This document shows positions 1 to 7,783 of a stretch of DNA of 64,000 nt, one piece after another. The stretch is taken from NCBI GenBank assembly GCA_903843965.1, contig CAIMRY010000017.1, forward strand, positions 124,001 through 188,000, in the 5' to 3' direction. The stretch is from an uncultured delta proteobacterium. Lineage in GTDB: Bacteria > Desulfobacterota > Desulfovibrionia > Desulfovibrionales > Desulfovibrionaceae. How positions within the stretch are numbered: position 1 is the stretch's first letter; each line of letters opens with the position of its first letter. The notes below the pieces were generated by a model. It saw only the letters and a list, made by a program, of their open reading frames with translations, was not told where the DNA came from and did no database searches. A program made the position numbers and the translations under genes.

Positions 1-816
1 CACGAGCGGGACCTCCATCTTCAGCCCGGCGGGCCGGATGGAGCGCACGGCCAGCATGCGCATCTCGCCTGTGGACAGCGCCCTGCCGCTGAAGATGCTT
101 GCCTCCTGACCGCTTTGCATGTGCTGGGTGAAGAAGGACCCCGGCTGGGCCAGGTTCTTGCCCGCCACGCCCTGGCGCTCCGGGATGCTGATGAAGACGG
201 AGCCCGCGCCGTGGGCCAGGTGCGCCCACATGTCCGGCGCGTAGAGGATGGAGCCCAAGAGCGGGGCGAAATACTTCGGGTCCAGGGCGGCGGTGACCAG
301 ACCGTTGAACTCGCCCTGCGGCCCCGGGATCATCCGCCCCACATTCAGGGTGAATGCGCCGAGGGTGCTCCAAAACGGCGGGGACACATACAGCATTCCC
401 GGATCAGGGGCCTGCTGCGCGTTCATGAAATAGGCGCGCTTGCTGAAATTCCGACCGATCAGCTCGGGCCGGTTGCTCACCTGTATGGTGCCCTGGACGT
501 CCATGATGGTGATGGTGCGCACGCCGGGCATGCCGTCGACCAGGGTCCGCAGCCGGGCGTTGAAGTCCCGGTCCTTTTTCTGGTTGGCCCAATCCTCGCT
601 CAAGGAGCCGAGCACATCGTTGAGCGACGTGAGAGCCTCGTTGAGGATCAGCTGGACAACCCGGGACTGGGCCAGGAGGCGCTCCTGCTCCCTGGCCTCC
701 ACACGGCGTTGTTCAAGCTCCAGGCTGAAGCCCAAGGCAGCGGCCAAGCCAAGAACAAGAATCGCCAAGGTCAGCCAGGAGGCACTCATGTTTGCGAGGA
801 ATCGGCGCGTCTGCAT
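1..816 (-). CDS. Membrane sensor protein with dCache-type periplasmic domain (3' part missing)
   Basis: The reading frame is open from an ATG at 816 to the window edge (272 codons). A short basic N-terminus is followed by one hydrophobic segment (about residues 13-31), then an extracytoplasmic domain. The run with IGRNFSKRAYF and, further on, LYVSPPFW and GRMIPGPQGEF has the usual pattern of double-Cache (PDC fold) sensors of histidine kinases, diguanylate cyclases and chemoreceptors. The second membrane segment and the output domain lie beyond position 1, so the signalling type cannot be told. A second in-frame ATG at 789 would remove nine residues. The ligand is unknown. Family assignment is from pattern recognition only. 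Confidence 0.75.
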   Translation of the reverse strand, partial: MQTRRFLANMSASWLTLAILVLGLAAALGFSLELEQRRVEAREQERLLAQSRVVQLILNEALTSLNDVLGSLSEDWANQKKDRDFNARLRTLVDGMPGVRTITIMDVQGTIQVSNRPELIGRNFSKRAYFMNAQQAPDPGMLYVSPPFWSTLGAFTLNVGRMIPGPQGEFNGLVTAALDPKYFAPLLGSILYAPDMWAHLAHGAGSVFISIPERQGVAGKNLAQPGSFFTQHMQSGQEASIFSGRALSTGEMRMLAVRSIRPAGLKMEVPLV

Positions 817-1083
817 AAGTCTCCCGCCCTGGGCGGCAACGGGTTTGTCTGGCTCCCTGACGGGCCGGGACTATTCCGACTTTGGAAACGGTACAGCACT
901 CTCAACCGCTTATGCAAGCACGTATGCCAAGACGGGCCCGTAAAACTGCCGGCGCGCCCGCCAACAACCGGCCCCAGAGCTGACGTGTGCGCCAAGTTGC
1001 GTATTCAAGACGCATTGACAGACCCGCAGCGCCATGCGTACATTCCCCGGCGAGAAGAAACCCGAACCGGAGTCTGCCCCCAC

Positions 1084-1611
1084 ATGCGCATCACCAGCCT
1101 GCTCATCGTTTCCCTGCTGCTTCTGCCCCTGCTGCTGCTGTCCGCCCTGTCGGCCCAGGCGACGGAGTCCGCGCCGGACGACCAGACCCAGCTCCAGGCT
1201 CCCACGGTTGCGCCGGACGGGCAAAGCCAGCTCCAGGCCCCGGCAGATGCTGCGCCTGTGGACAGCGAGCTGGAGCGCGAGCATCAGCGGTTCTCGCAGT
1301 TCGCCCGGCAGCAGGTGGAACGCATGAACGCCACCATCCTGGGCGGCAGGAACAGCATGCGCGTCTACAAGGGCTCCGACGGGCTGTACCACGCCAGCTA
1401 CAAGGCCATCGACCTGGGCGAGGTGGTCTGCCGGGTGCGCCGGGCCGAGCACGATCCCCACTACTTTGTGGGCGACATCGTCTACAAGGAGCTTGTGCTG
1501 GAGAGCACCGGCCAGACCGCAGAGGCCTGCCGCAAGGGCTCCTTTGCGCCGGTCTCCGAAAAATCCAACCGCGTCATCTACTCCTCCCAGCGCGGCGGCG
1601 GCTGGAAATAG
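1084..1611 (+). CDS. Exported protein of unknown function
   Basis: This 175-residue protein starts with a classic signal peptide: MRITS, a leucine-rich core to about residue 21, then ALSAQA as a likely signal peptidase I site. Residues 25-55 are a low-complexity linker with a twice-repeated QLQAP element. The rest is a small charged domain with two cysteines, VVC near residue 120 and EAC near residue 151, which could form one disulfide in the periplasm. I do not recognise the family. The frame is open further upstream, but only the ATG at 1084 gives a signal peptide and the upstream part has no protein-like composition. It stands alone, divergent from the sensor gene to its left. Confidence 0.7.
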   Translation: MRITSLLIVSLLLLPLLLLSALSAQATESAPDDQTQLQAPTVAPDGQSQLQAPADAAPVDSELEREHQRFSQFARQQVERMNATILGGRNSMRVYKGSDGLYHASYKAIDLGEVVCRVRRAEHDPHYFVGDIVYKELVLESTGQTAEACRKGSFAPVSEKSNRVIYSSQRGGGWK

Positions 1612-1694
1612 CCTCGAAGGCCCGAACAACCACACGACGGCTTGTTTTGCCCTCCACTGGCCCGCCGGCTCATGTCATGACAGCGCATCTCCCT

Positions 1695-1714
1695 GCTGGG
1701 CTGCGGGGCCCAGC
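1695..1714 (+). terminator. GC-rich hairpin, possible weak terminator
   Basis: GCTGGGC and GCCCAGC form a 7-bp stem about 85 bases after the stop of the exported-protein gene. A second small stem, AGCGGC/GCCGCT, follows directly. There is no T-run, so termination would be inefficient or Rho-dependent. The intergenic stretch 1612-1932 otherwise holds only the tandem repeat and the minus-strand terminator listed separately. Confidence 0.3.
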
Positions 1715-1783
1715 GGCCTGAAGCCGCTGCCGGAACACCCACGGCGGCGCACGCCTTGAACGCGGCCTGGCGCAGGCGGCAGG

Positions 1784-1857
1784 TCATCCTGCTACGCGAT
1801 TCATCCTGCTCCCACTTCATCCTGCTCCCACTTCGTCCTGCTCCCACTTCATCCTGC
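1784..1857. repeat. Tandem repeat, 16-bp unit, about 4.5 copies
   Basis: The unit TCATCCTGCTCCCACT is present at 1801, 1817 and 1833 (one A-to-G change in the last) and again partially at 1849. A degenerate 17-base copy precedes them at 1784. The array lies between two convergent genes and encodes nothing recognisable. Confidence 0.9.
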
Positions 1858-1862
1858 GCACG

Positions 1863-1892
1863 AAAAAAGGGTTGCGGCAAACACCGCAACCC
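1863..1892 (-). terminator. Rho-independent terminator
   Basis: On the minus strand a perfect 9-bp stem (GGGTTGCGG/CCGCAACCC, loop of 6) is followed by six T residues. It lies 40 bases after the stop codon of the secreted-repeat gene at 1933-2355 and should end that transcript. Its sequence closely resembles the terminator at 3909-3941. Confidence 0.85.
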
Positions 1893-1932
1893 CTGCGTTC
1901 AGGCAATGGGGCTCAAAACGCCCCGGCCCCGC

Positions 1933-2355
1933 CTACTTCTTCGGCGGGAAGGCTGCGGGGTTGACGACGAACCAGACGCCGCCCACGCCCTGGCCATTGG
2001 TGTCACCGGGCTTCAGGTCCTTGAAGAAATAATACAGCGGGGCGCCCTTGTAGGTCACCTGGGACTTGCCGTCCGTGCGCTTGATGGACCCGAAGTCCTT
2101 GGCCTCAAGCCCGGCCTGGGGCTCGACCTTGTCGGCGGTGTACAGGGGCCATTTCTGCACGCATTCGCCCAGGCACACGGACGTGCCGTCCGCATCCTTC
2201 GTGAAGTAATACAGCGTCATGCCTTTTGCGTCCGCAATGTAGGCTCCCAGCCCGTCCTTGGTCATGATCTTGGCCTTGTGGTGGTCGGCCAAGGCCGGAA
2301 GCGCAACGAGAAGAACCCCCAAGAGAACGGCTGCAAAGCTGAATTTCTTGAACAT
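1933..2355 (-). CDS. Exported COG4315-like protein with PF03640 'secreted repeat' pattern
   Basis: This 140-residue protein begins MFKKFSFAAVLLGVLLVALP and has a signal-peptidase site after PALA. The start at 2355 is fixed by an AGGGAG ribosome site eight bases upstream. The mature part holds two copies of the secreted-repeat signature: first LYYFTKD, then the cysteine pair in SVCLGECVQKWP, and later APLYYFFKD with GDTNGQG. This family (predicted lipoproteins, COG4315) occurs in many environmental bacteria and its biochemical role is unknown. No lipobox cysteine follows the signal peptide here, so the protein is probably soluble in the periplasm. It is a single-gene unit ended by the hairpin at 1863-1892. 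Confidence 0.85.
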   Translation of the reverse strand: MFKKFSFAAVLLGVLLVALPALADHHKAKIMTKDGLGAYIADAKGMTLYYFTKDADGTSVCLGECVQKWPLYTADKVEPQAGLEAKDFGSIKRTDGKSQVTYKGAPLYYFFKDLKPGDTNGQGVGGVWFVVNPAAFPPKK

Positions 2356-2885
2356 CTCAAGCTCCCTTTGTGACGAGTTGGGGCAGATGCGCCTGCCCGG
2401 CGCGCGGCAGCGACAAACCGCGATGTTTGTTCTGTACGCACGTCGGCGAACCTGGTCAATCCCCTGCCGCACGGACCAGCGCACCCGGGTGGAATGCCGC
2501 ACTGTCCCTTTGCGAAAGATGTCAGAGGACGGCGGCGGGGAAGTCCCCGGTGCGCCCACGAATACTTGTGTATTTCTGTAGTGTTGCTTCACTTCAACGC
2601 AGTGATGGCACGGACACGTCTGATGCAATCTTGTCTTGACAGCTTTTCTTCAGTTAATGAATGTATAATCCCAAAAATAGTCTTGATTACCTTGCTGGAA
2701 TCCTGGCCAAGAGGCTGTCGCTCAATTATGGCATGTAAGCTTTCAACCTGCATTTCCCATCAACTGACGGAAGGGAGGGCCGTCCGAGTGCAGGAACAGG
2801 CGCTTTCTGCCAAAGTCCCTAGATGTATATGTGTCTCTTCATTCGGATGTGCTTCATGAAATATAACCATGTTCCCGTAAATAAG
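2356..2885. other. Intergenic region between divergent genes, AT-richer than its surroundings
   Basis: No convincing gene is seen. The right half (about 2580-2880) is clearly lower in GC than the rest of the window and leads into the equally atypical gene at 2886. It contains a perfect TATAAT at 2664-2669. The nearest TTGACA is at 2636-2641, giving a 22-base spacer, which is too long for a normal sigma-70 promoter. Promoters for both flanking genes must lie here, but I cannot place them with confidence. Confidence 0.4.
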
Positions 2886-3503
2886 ATGCGGATAGCCAGC
2901 CAGACATTCCTCCTTTTGGCAATCGCCAGTATCCTCGCGCGCTTTGTTCCGGCAGCAGCCAAGCAAGGCATCCAGATACAGAAAGCGGTCTATGGTGTTG
3001 TCCCTCACGGTCCGAGTCGCGACGCGACAGCGGCAATGCGCCAGCAATGCAACTGCAAAGAGGGCTGCTGTGTCTACGCCGACCAAATGTACTTGTGGCC
3101 TGACCCGGCCTTCAGGAAACTCAAGTCGCTTGTGGTGACGTATAGCTGTAACGGCAAAGTTGAGACGTTGTCCTTTCCAGACACTGCGCAAGCCGTATTG
3201 AAGTGCAGCGGCGGGGCCAGTGGTTCTTCTGAAACAGGCGCAACGCCAGCTACGGCTGCAGCGGTGAAGTTCAATAATCAGGTGTTCAACAACACCGCTT
3301 GGCGTGTCCAAGGAGATGCCAAGAACTTGTGGCTCATCCGGCCCAATGGCACGACCCAGGACGAGAAGGGGACCTGGACTGGCACGTGGACCCGTGAAGG
3401 GAGCGGGATGCGGCTCCACATGAAGTTCAAGGCCGGGTACGATCAGGAATATGTGATTGTTTTTCGCAAGACTGCAGTGCCTTCAAGGCCAATCGAGGCA
3501 TGA
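2886..3503 (+). CDS. Exported protein with weak resemblance to DUF3395
   Basis: This is about 205 residues if the ATG at 2886 is used, giving MRIASQTFLLLAIASILARF and a signal cleavage after PAAA. An in-frame ATG at 2856 would add ten residues; neither has a good ribosome site. After the signal peptide, the pattern IQKAVYGV, then LWPDP, then LKSLVVTYSCNGK recalls DUF3395 (seen in DnaJC11-type proteins), where YG, DP and a V-Y strand recur. Four cysteines (CNC and CC near residues 50-55) could bind metal or form disulfides. The C-terminal 90 residues form a separate beta-rich region (TWTGTWTREG) that looks like a lipocalin or DUF-type barrel. Codon use is less GC-rich than in the neighbours, which suggests transfer. 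The function is unknown. Confidence 0.65.
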   Translation: MRIASQTFLLLAIASILARFVPAAAKQGIQIQKAVYGVVPHGPSRDATAAMRQQCNCKEGCCVYADQMYLWPDPAFRKLKSLVVTYSCNGKVETLSFPDTAQAVLKCSGGASGSSETGATPATAAAVKFNNQVFNNTAWRVQGDAKNLWLIRPNGTTQDEKGTWTGTWTREGSGMRLHMKFKAGYDQEYVIVFRKTAVPSRPIEA

Positions 3504-3908
3504 GCTTCGTGTACGAGGCCGCGCGGGTTCGCTGAACGGGTCTTTCCGCCCCCGTGTTCAGCCACGGTTTGGACCCATCGCCACTCGCACTGTAGAGGCG
3601 CACGTTAGAGGCGCACGTTTGGACCAGAGGCTCCGCTCACGAGACCAAGGGGTTGGGATAAACGTCCTGGCCCCTTTCCGTGCGCGCCCATTCCCAATCA
3701 CCCATATGGCTTATGTCTGGCAGGAACGGATTTTTGCCCTCGCTTTGCCGCTGGCGCCGGAGTCTTCCGCCCCTGCCTGTCCCGCAATATCGCGCCCTGT
3801 CCCGGCGCCCCTGGGCAAGTCTCCCAGCGTGGCGCACCAAACCGGGCTTCCTCCGCCAAAGGGTGAAGGTGCGGGGTGCATGTTCAGATTTTGACCTGCT
3901 TTTGGGCG
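3504..3908. other. Intergenic region with a hairpin and a small direct repeat
   Basis: No gene is recognised. A bulged hairpin built on GCTGAAC/GTTCAGC lies just downstream of the stop at 3503 and may mark transcript end, but it has no T-run. The 13-bp sequence TAGAGGCGCACGT is directly repeated at 3593-3605 and 3606-3618, and a GTTTGGACC motif occurs on both sides of it. The remainder, to the tRNA terminator, shows nothing recognisable. Confidence 0.4.
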
Positions 3909-3941
3909 CAAAAAAGGGGCTGCGGCGTGCACCGCAACCCC
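3909..3941 (-). terminator. Rho-independent terminator of tRNA-Ser
   Basis: On the minus strand CAAGGGGTTGCGG pairs with CCGCAGCCCC (one mismatch near the middle, loop of 6) and runs into six T residues. It begins ten bases after the CCA end of the tRNA. Confidence 0.8.
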
Positions 3942-3950
3942 TTGATCTAC

Positions 3951-4044
3951 TGGCGGAGAGGGAGGGATTCGAACCCTCGATGGGCTTTTAAGGCCCATAC
4001 CCGCTTAGCAGGCGAGCGCCTTCGGCCGACTCGGCCACCTCTCC
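3951..4044 (-). tRNA. tRNA-Ser (anticodon GCU)
   Basis: The minus-strand sequence folds as a class II tRNA. GGAGAGG pairs with CCTCTCC at the acceptor stem. The anticodon loop CTGCTAA has anticodon GCT, and a long variable arm (GGGC...GCCC) and GGTTCGAATCC T arm follow. The discriminator base is G and CCA is encoded. It decodes AGC/AGU serine codons. Confidence 0.96.
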
Positions 4045-4075
4045 TTGAAAACGCGCCGAAACAGCGCGGTTGGAC

Positions 4076-4105
4076 TCTCTACCCTCTGGCGGCGTCCGCT
4101 GTCAA
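4076..4105 (-). promoter_or_regulatory. Probable sigma-70 promoter of tRNA-Ser
   Basis: On the minus strand a consensus TTGACA (4105-4100) is followed after 18 bases by TAGAGA (4081-4076), about 32 bases ahead of the mature tRNA 5' end. The -35 box is perfect and the -10 box is weak. Confidence 0.5.
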
Positions 4106-4120
4106 GGTGCCCGTTACGCC

Positions 4121-5653
4121 TCAGCCCTTTTTGCGCGGCGCGGCGGGCTTTCCGGGCTTGCTCCCAGGCTTGCCGCCGGGCCCCACTCCCGCCTTCCCCC
4201 CGGGTTTTGACGGCGAATCGACCCAGTGCTTCTTGCTGGCGGCGGTCTTGGCGTCCATGGCTTGGCGCGACTTGCCCAGCCTGGGCGTGCGGGTCTTGAG
4301 CACGCGTTCCGGCTCCTTCTTCTCGTGGCTGGAGCGGAACACGGCCGAGAGCGGGGCCATGCGGATGCCCAGCAGCTTGCGCAGCTGGCTTTCCAGGTAG
4401 CGCGCGTAGGCGGGCTTGACCAGCTCGGCGTCGTTGACGAAGAAGACGAAGGTCGGCGGATCCTCGTCGGCCTGGGTCATGTAGTAGAACTTGGCCCGGC
4501 GGCGGTTGATGACCGGGGGCATGTGCCGGGTGGTGGCCTCGGTCATGGCCCGGTTGAGCGCCCCGGTGCCGATGCGGATGGTGCACTCGGCGCGGATGTC
4601 CTCGGCCAGGGTGAGCACCTTTTGCAGGCCCAGTCCGGTCAGGGCCGAGACGTACAGCGTGGGCACATACGGCGCGATGCGCAGGGCCTCCTCGTAGGTC
4701 TCGCGCAGGGCCTTCAGGTGCTGCTTGGGCACCAGGTCGATCTTGTTCACGGCCACGAAGAACGGCGTGCGCTCACTGGCCAGGTAGTCGATGAGCCGCT
4801 TGTCCTGGCGCGACAGGCCTTCCAGGGCGTCGAGCACCAGGATGGTCACGTCGGCGCGTTTGCTGCTGGCCAGGGCCCGGTACACGGACATCTTCTCCAG
4901 CGAGTCGTGGATGTTGGCCTTGCGGCGCACGCCCGCAGTGTCCACGAAGACATAGCGCTTGCCGCCGATGTCGTAGGTGATCTGCACGGAGTCGCGCGTG
5001 GTTCCGGCCACGTCGCTGACAATTTGCCTGCCCTGGCCCACGAGCGCGTTGACCATGGACGACTTGCCCGCGTTGGGCCGGCCCAGCATGCAGATCTTGA
5101 GCCCGCGTTCGGGCGCGTCCGGGTCTTCCGGCCCCTGCGCGATGAGCGGCCGGGCCAGCTCGGCGATGCGCGCGCGCAGGGTGTTCAGCCCGAAGCCGTG
5201 GGCTGCGGAGACCGGCGCTATCTCCAGGCCCAGGGCGTGGAAGTCCGTGGTGGCCTTGGCCTCCTGCTCGGGCCCGTCGATCTTGTTGACCACCAGCAGG
5301 ATGGGCTTGCCAGCGGCGCGCACGAGTTCGCTCACGGATTCGTCCAGGCCGGTGATGCCCTCGCGCCCGTCGACCACGAACAGCAGGATGTCGGCCTCCT
5401 CCATGGCCTCGGCCGCCTGCTCGAAGACGCTCCGGTCGATGCCGTCGTTGTCCTCTAAGGCGGCATCCGGCAGCATGCCGCCGGTGTCGACCACGGCCAC
5501 GCGCACCTCGTCGTCGACCATCTCGCCGTAGATGCGGTCGCGGGTCACGCCGGGCATGTCGTGGGTGATGGCTTTATTTTTGCGGATCAGGCGGTTGAAC
5601 AGGCTGCTTTTGCCAACGTTGGGGCGGCCTAAAAGAGCGATGATTGGGAGCAT
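4121..5653 (-). CDS. der: Ribosome biogenesis GTPase Der (EngA)
   Basis: Der is a double-GTPase protein needed for 50S subunit maturation. This 510-residue copy has GTPase domain 1 (GRPNVGKSS at about residue 9, DTGG, NKID) and domain 2 (GRPNAGKSS at about residue 190, DTAGVRRK, NKIDLVP). The C-terminal KH-like domain follows, with RRAKFYY and FFVND. The last 60 or so residues, after the usual family end, are a lysine/glycine/proline-rich tail (GPGGKPGSKPGK); this is longer than in E. coli Der (490) and is probably disordered and RNA-binding. It follows thi4 by 63 bases on the same strand, and tRNA-Ser lies downstream. Confidence 0.96.
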   Translation of the reverse strand: MLPIIALLGRPNVGKSSLFNRLIRKNKAITHDMPGVTRDRIYGEMVDDEVRVAVVDTGGMLPDAALEDNDGIDRSVFEQAAEAMEEADILLFVVDGREGITGLDESVSELVRAAGKPILLVVNKIDGPEQEAKATTDFHALGLEIAPVSAAHGFGLNTLRARIAELARPLIAQGPEDPDAPERGLKICMLGRPNAGKSSMVNALVGQGRQIVSDVAGTTRDSVQITYDIGGKRYVFVDTAGVRRKANIHDSLEKMSVYRALASSKRADVTILVLDALEGLSRQDKRLIDYLASERTPFFVAVNKIDLVPKQHLKALRETYEEALRIAPYVPTLYVSALTGLGLQKVLTLAEDIRAECTIRIGTGALNRAMTEATTRHMPPVINRRRAKFYYMTQADEDPPTFVFFVNDAELVKPAYARYLESQLRKLLGIRMAPLSAVFRSSHEKKEPERVLKTRTPRLGKSRQAMDAKTAASKKHWVDSPSKPGGKAGVGPGGKPGSKPGKPAAPRKKG

Positions 5654-5667
5654 GTCGTTTTCCAGAT

Positions 5668-5701
5668 GCCCGCCCCCTTCGGGGTGTCAAAGGAGGCGGG
5701 C
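5668..5701 (-). other. Hairpin in the thi4-der gap
   Basis: On the minus strand GCCCGCCTCC pairs with GGGGGCGGGC (one mismatch) between the thi4 stop and the der ribosome site. No T-run follows in that direction, so it is more likely a leader stem or partial terminator than a strong stop. Confidence 0.4.
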
Positions 5702-5716
5702 TTTATCTCTACAGGT

Positions 5717-6502
5717 TTACAATCTGGCGTTGATCTCCTCGGCGACCTTGACGCCGGACAGGAGCATGCCGCCGAAAATCGGCCCCATGCGGTAGGAGCC
5801 GTAGGTGGCGTTGGCGGCCATGCCCGCCACCCACACGCCGGGGAACACCTCCCGCGTGTGGCGCACGGTGTTGGCCTCGGCCACGTCGGCCCACATGGAC
5901 TGCTCGCCCTCGATGCCGCCGGAGGGCGTGTTCAGCCTGACGCCGTTCTTGCGCACCAGGGTTTTGAGCATCTCCACAGCGTGTCCGGTGCATTCTACGG
6001 CATGTTTGCAGTGGAGCACAAGCGGGTCCACGTGCAGCCGCGCCATTTCAACGGGGCTGGAATTCACCACCAGGCCCATGACGCGTTTGACGCCGTCCTT
6101 CTCGCGCAGCACCACGTCCTCCACGCTCATGCAGTTGAAGACCTGCGCGCCCGCCTTGGTGGCCCGGTAGGCCAAGGCGGCGGTGGCGGCCACGGAGTCG
6201 GCCACGAAATAGCCCGGCTTGTACTCAGACAGCGCGCAGCCCGCGTCCTCCAGGATGCCCTTGGCCTCCTCCTGCACCACGATATAATTCCAGGTCATGC
6301 CGCCGCCCCACATGCCGCCGCCCACGCTGAGCTTGCGCTCGAACAGGGCGACCTTTCGCCCGGCCTCGGCCAATTTCCAGGCGGCTGTGAGCCCCGAAGG
6401 CCCGCCGCCCACAATGGCCACGTCCAGGTCCAGGCAGCTTTTGAACTTGTCAAAGTAGGCGCTGGCAATGGCCTCGGTCACGATGCGTTCGTCAATGATC
6501 AT
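5717..6502 (-). CDS. thi4: Thi4-type thiazole synthase, sulfide-dependent (histidine) form
   Basis: This enzyme makes adenylated thiazole for thiamine from NAD and glycine. The 261-residue protein has the dinucleotide-binding motif VGGGPSGLTAAW near residue 30, GGGMWGGGM, and the C-terminal MGPIFGGML. At the position of the yeast sulfur-donating cysteine it has LHVDP. By comparison with archaeal Thi4, histidine there means that free sulfide is used catalytically instead of the enzyme being sacrificed. The start at 6502 is chosen because AGGAGG lies five bases upstream; the frame is open slightly further upstream only through a TTG. The gene is controlled by the TPP riboswitch and terminator directly upstream. 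Confidence 0.93.
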   Translation of the reverse strand: MIIDERIVTEAIASAYFDKFKSCLDLDVAIVGGGPSGLTAAWKLAEAGRKVALFERKLSVGGGMWGGGMTWNYIVVQEEAKGILEDAGCALSEYKPGYFVADSVAATAALAYRATKAGAQVFNCMSVEDVVLREKDGVKRVMGLVVNSSPVEMARLHVDPLVLHCKHAVECTGHAVEMLKTLVRKNGVRLNTPSGGIEGEQSMWADVAEANTVRHTREVFPGVWVAGMAANATYGSYRMGPIFGGMLLSGVKVAEEINARL

Positions 6503-6550
6503 CTCATCCTCCTGCAACTGTTGCGGTTCTCGTCAAAACGCACCTCAAAC

Positions 6551-6578
6551 GAAAAGCCGTCCACAGAAGGGACGGCTT
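6551..6578 (-). terminator. Riboswitch-controlled terminator (expression platform)
   Basis: On the minus strand AAGCCGTCC pairs perfectly with GGACGGCTT (loop of 7) and is followed by TTTTCG and TTT. It sits between the TPP aptamer and the thi4 ribosome site. In the usual design, thiamine pyrophosphate binding favours this terminator and shuts off thi4. Confidence 0.8.
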
Positions 6579-6590
6579 CTCGCGTTGCAG

Positions 6591-6686
6591 TGTTCCCTTC
6601 GTCGGCATTACCCGGACAGGTTCAACGGTCGACCCCACAGCACATGGCAAGGGATCCTCTCAGCCCGGTTTCTCCGAGCTCCCGCA
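6591..6686 (-). promoter_or_regulatory. TPP riboswitch (THI element)
   Basis: The minus strand shows the conserved THI-box pieces in order: CGGGAGC, then CCGGGCTGAGAGG, then GACCGTTGAACCTGTCCGG, then GTAATGCCGACGAAGGGAA. These form the pyrimidine- and pyrophosphate-sensor arms of the aptamer. It lies in the 209 bases between mtnA and thi4, so thi4 is controlled separately from the genes upstream. Confidence 0.95.
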
Positions 6687-6711
6687 GGACGGCTTGTTCC
6701 TTAAAACGGAA

Positions 6712-7758
6712 CTATTTAAAAAGCTTGGCTATGGCCTCCGTGTAGGGTGCGGTCAGCACGCCGCGCTCGGTGATGATGCCGTGGATGAGCCGGGCCGGGG
6801 TCACGTCAAAGGCGTAGTTGAACACGCCCACGCCATCCGGGGTGATCTGGGTGGTGCCCACGTGGGTCACCTCGCGCGGGGTGCGGTCCTCGATGGGGAT
6901 GAGCGAGCCCTCGGCGGTCTCCGGGTCGATGGTCGACACCGGGGCGGCCACGTAGAACGGGATGCCGAACTCGTGCGCCAAAAGCGCCACGCCAAAGGTG
7001 CCGATCTTGTTGGCCGCGTCGCCGTTGGCGGCGATGCGGTCGGCCCCGACGATGACCTTCTGCACCAGGCCGCGCTGCATCAGAAGGGCGCAGGCATTGT
7101 CGCAGGCCACCTTCACCGGGATGCCGTCGCGGTAAAGCTCATAGGCGGTGAGGCGCGCGCCCTGGAGAAAAGGCCGGGTCTCGTTGGCGATGACCTGGAT
7201 CTTCTTGCCCTGCGCAACCGCCGCGCGGATGGGCGCCAGAGCCGTGCCGTAGCCTGCGGTGGCCAGGGCCCCGGCGTTGCAGTGGGTCATGACCGTGTCG
7301 CCGTCACTCAGCAGGTCCATGCCCGCCTGGCCGATGACCATGCAGGTCTTGATGTCCTCGGCGTGCACAACCTTGGCCTTGGCCAGCCAGAAGGCCGAAA
7401 GCTCGTCCAGGCTGAACTCCGGGCGCTTGGCCCATTCAGCCTGCATGAGGCGCACGGCCCAGCGCAGGTTCACCGCCGTGGGCCGGGCCAGGGCGATCTG
7501 CTCCAGCTTGGCCGCAAGCAGGGACTTCCAGTCGCCGTCGGCAGGAACAAGGCCCTTGACCTCGCGCGCGGCCAGGTAGCAGCCATAGGCCGCAGTGACG
7601 CCGATGGCGGGCGCGCCGCGCACAACCATGACCACCAGCGCCTCGCAGATGTCGTTGACCGTCTTGCAGACGAACCATTCCTCGCGCGTGGGCAAATAAC
7701 GCTGATCCAGCAGGACGAGGGCGTCCTTTTCCGGCGAATACTGAATATGCTCGGTCAT
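6712..7758 (-). CDS. mtnA: S-methyl-5-thioribose-1-phosphate isomerase
   Basis: MtnA converts methylthioribose-1-phosphate to methylthioribulose-1-phosphate in methionine salvage. The 348-residue protein has the family landmarks [13 protein letters not shown] near residue 47, the active-site cysteine in [17 protein letters not shown] near residue 158, and the catalytic aspartate in [17 protein letters not shown]. No other salvage gene (mtnN, mtnP, mtnB) is adjacent, so it may act in the shorter salvage or purine/autoinducer shunt known in other anaerobes, or the rest lie elsewhere. GGAAAGGAC precedes the ATG. The gatB stop lies 25 bases upstream, which suggests cotranscription. Confidence 0.95.
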   Translation of the reverse strand: MTEHIQYSPEKDALVLLDQRYLPTREEWFVCKTVNDICEALVVMVVRGAPAIGVTAAYGCYLAAREVKGLVPADGDWKSLLAAKLEQIALARPTAVNLRWAVRLMQAEWAKRPEFSLDELSAFWLAKAKVVHAEDIKTCMVIGQAGMDLLSDGDTVMTHCNAGALATAGYGTALAPIRAAVAQGKKIQVIANETRPFLQGARLTAYELYRDGIPVKVACDNACALLMQRGLVQKVIVGADRIAANGDAANKIGTFGVALLAHEFGIPFYVAAPVSTIDPETAEGSLIPIEDRTPREVTHVGTTQITPDGVGVFNYAFDVTPARLIHGIITERGVLTAPYTEAIAKLFK

Positions 7759-7783
7759 GTCCTTTCCTTCAGAGCTGTGCGGA

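Noticed and set aside
115-1083. Upstream extension of the exported-protein gene to position 115
   Set aside because: The extension is antisense to the dCache sensor gene and would bury the signal peptide inside the protein.
1784-1857. The 16-bp tandem repeat as a CRISPR array
   Set aside because: Repeats are contiguous with no spacers and far shorter than CRISPR repeats.
2636-2669. TTGACA and TATAAT as a sigma-70 promoter
   Set aside because: The spacer is 22 bases instead of 16-18. The -10 box may be real, but not with this -35.
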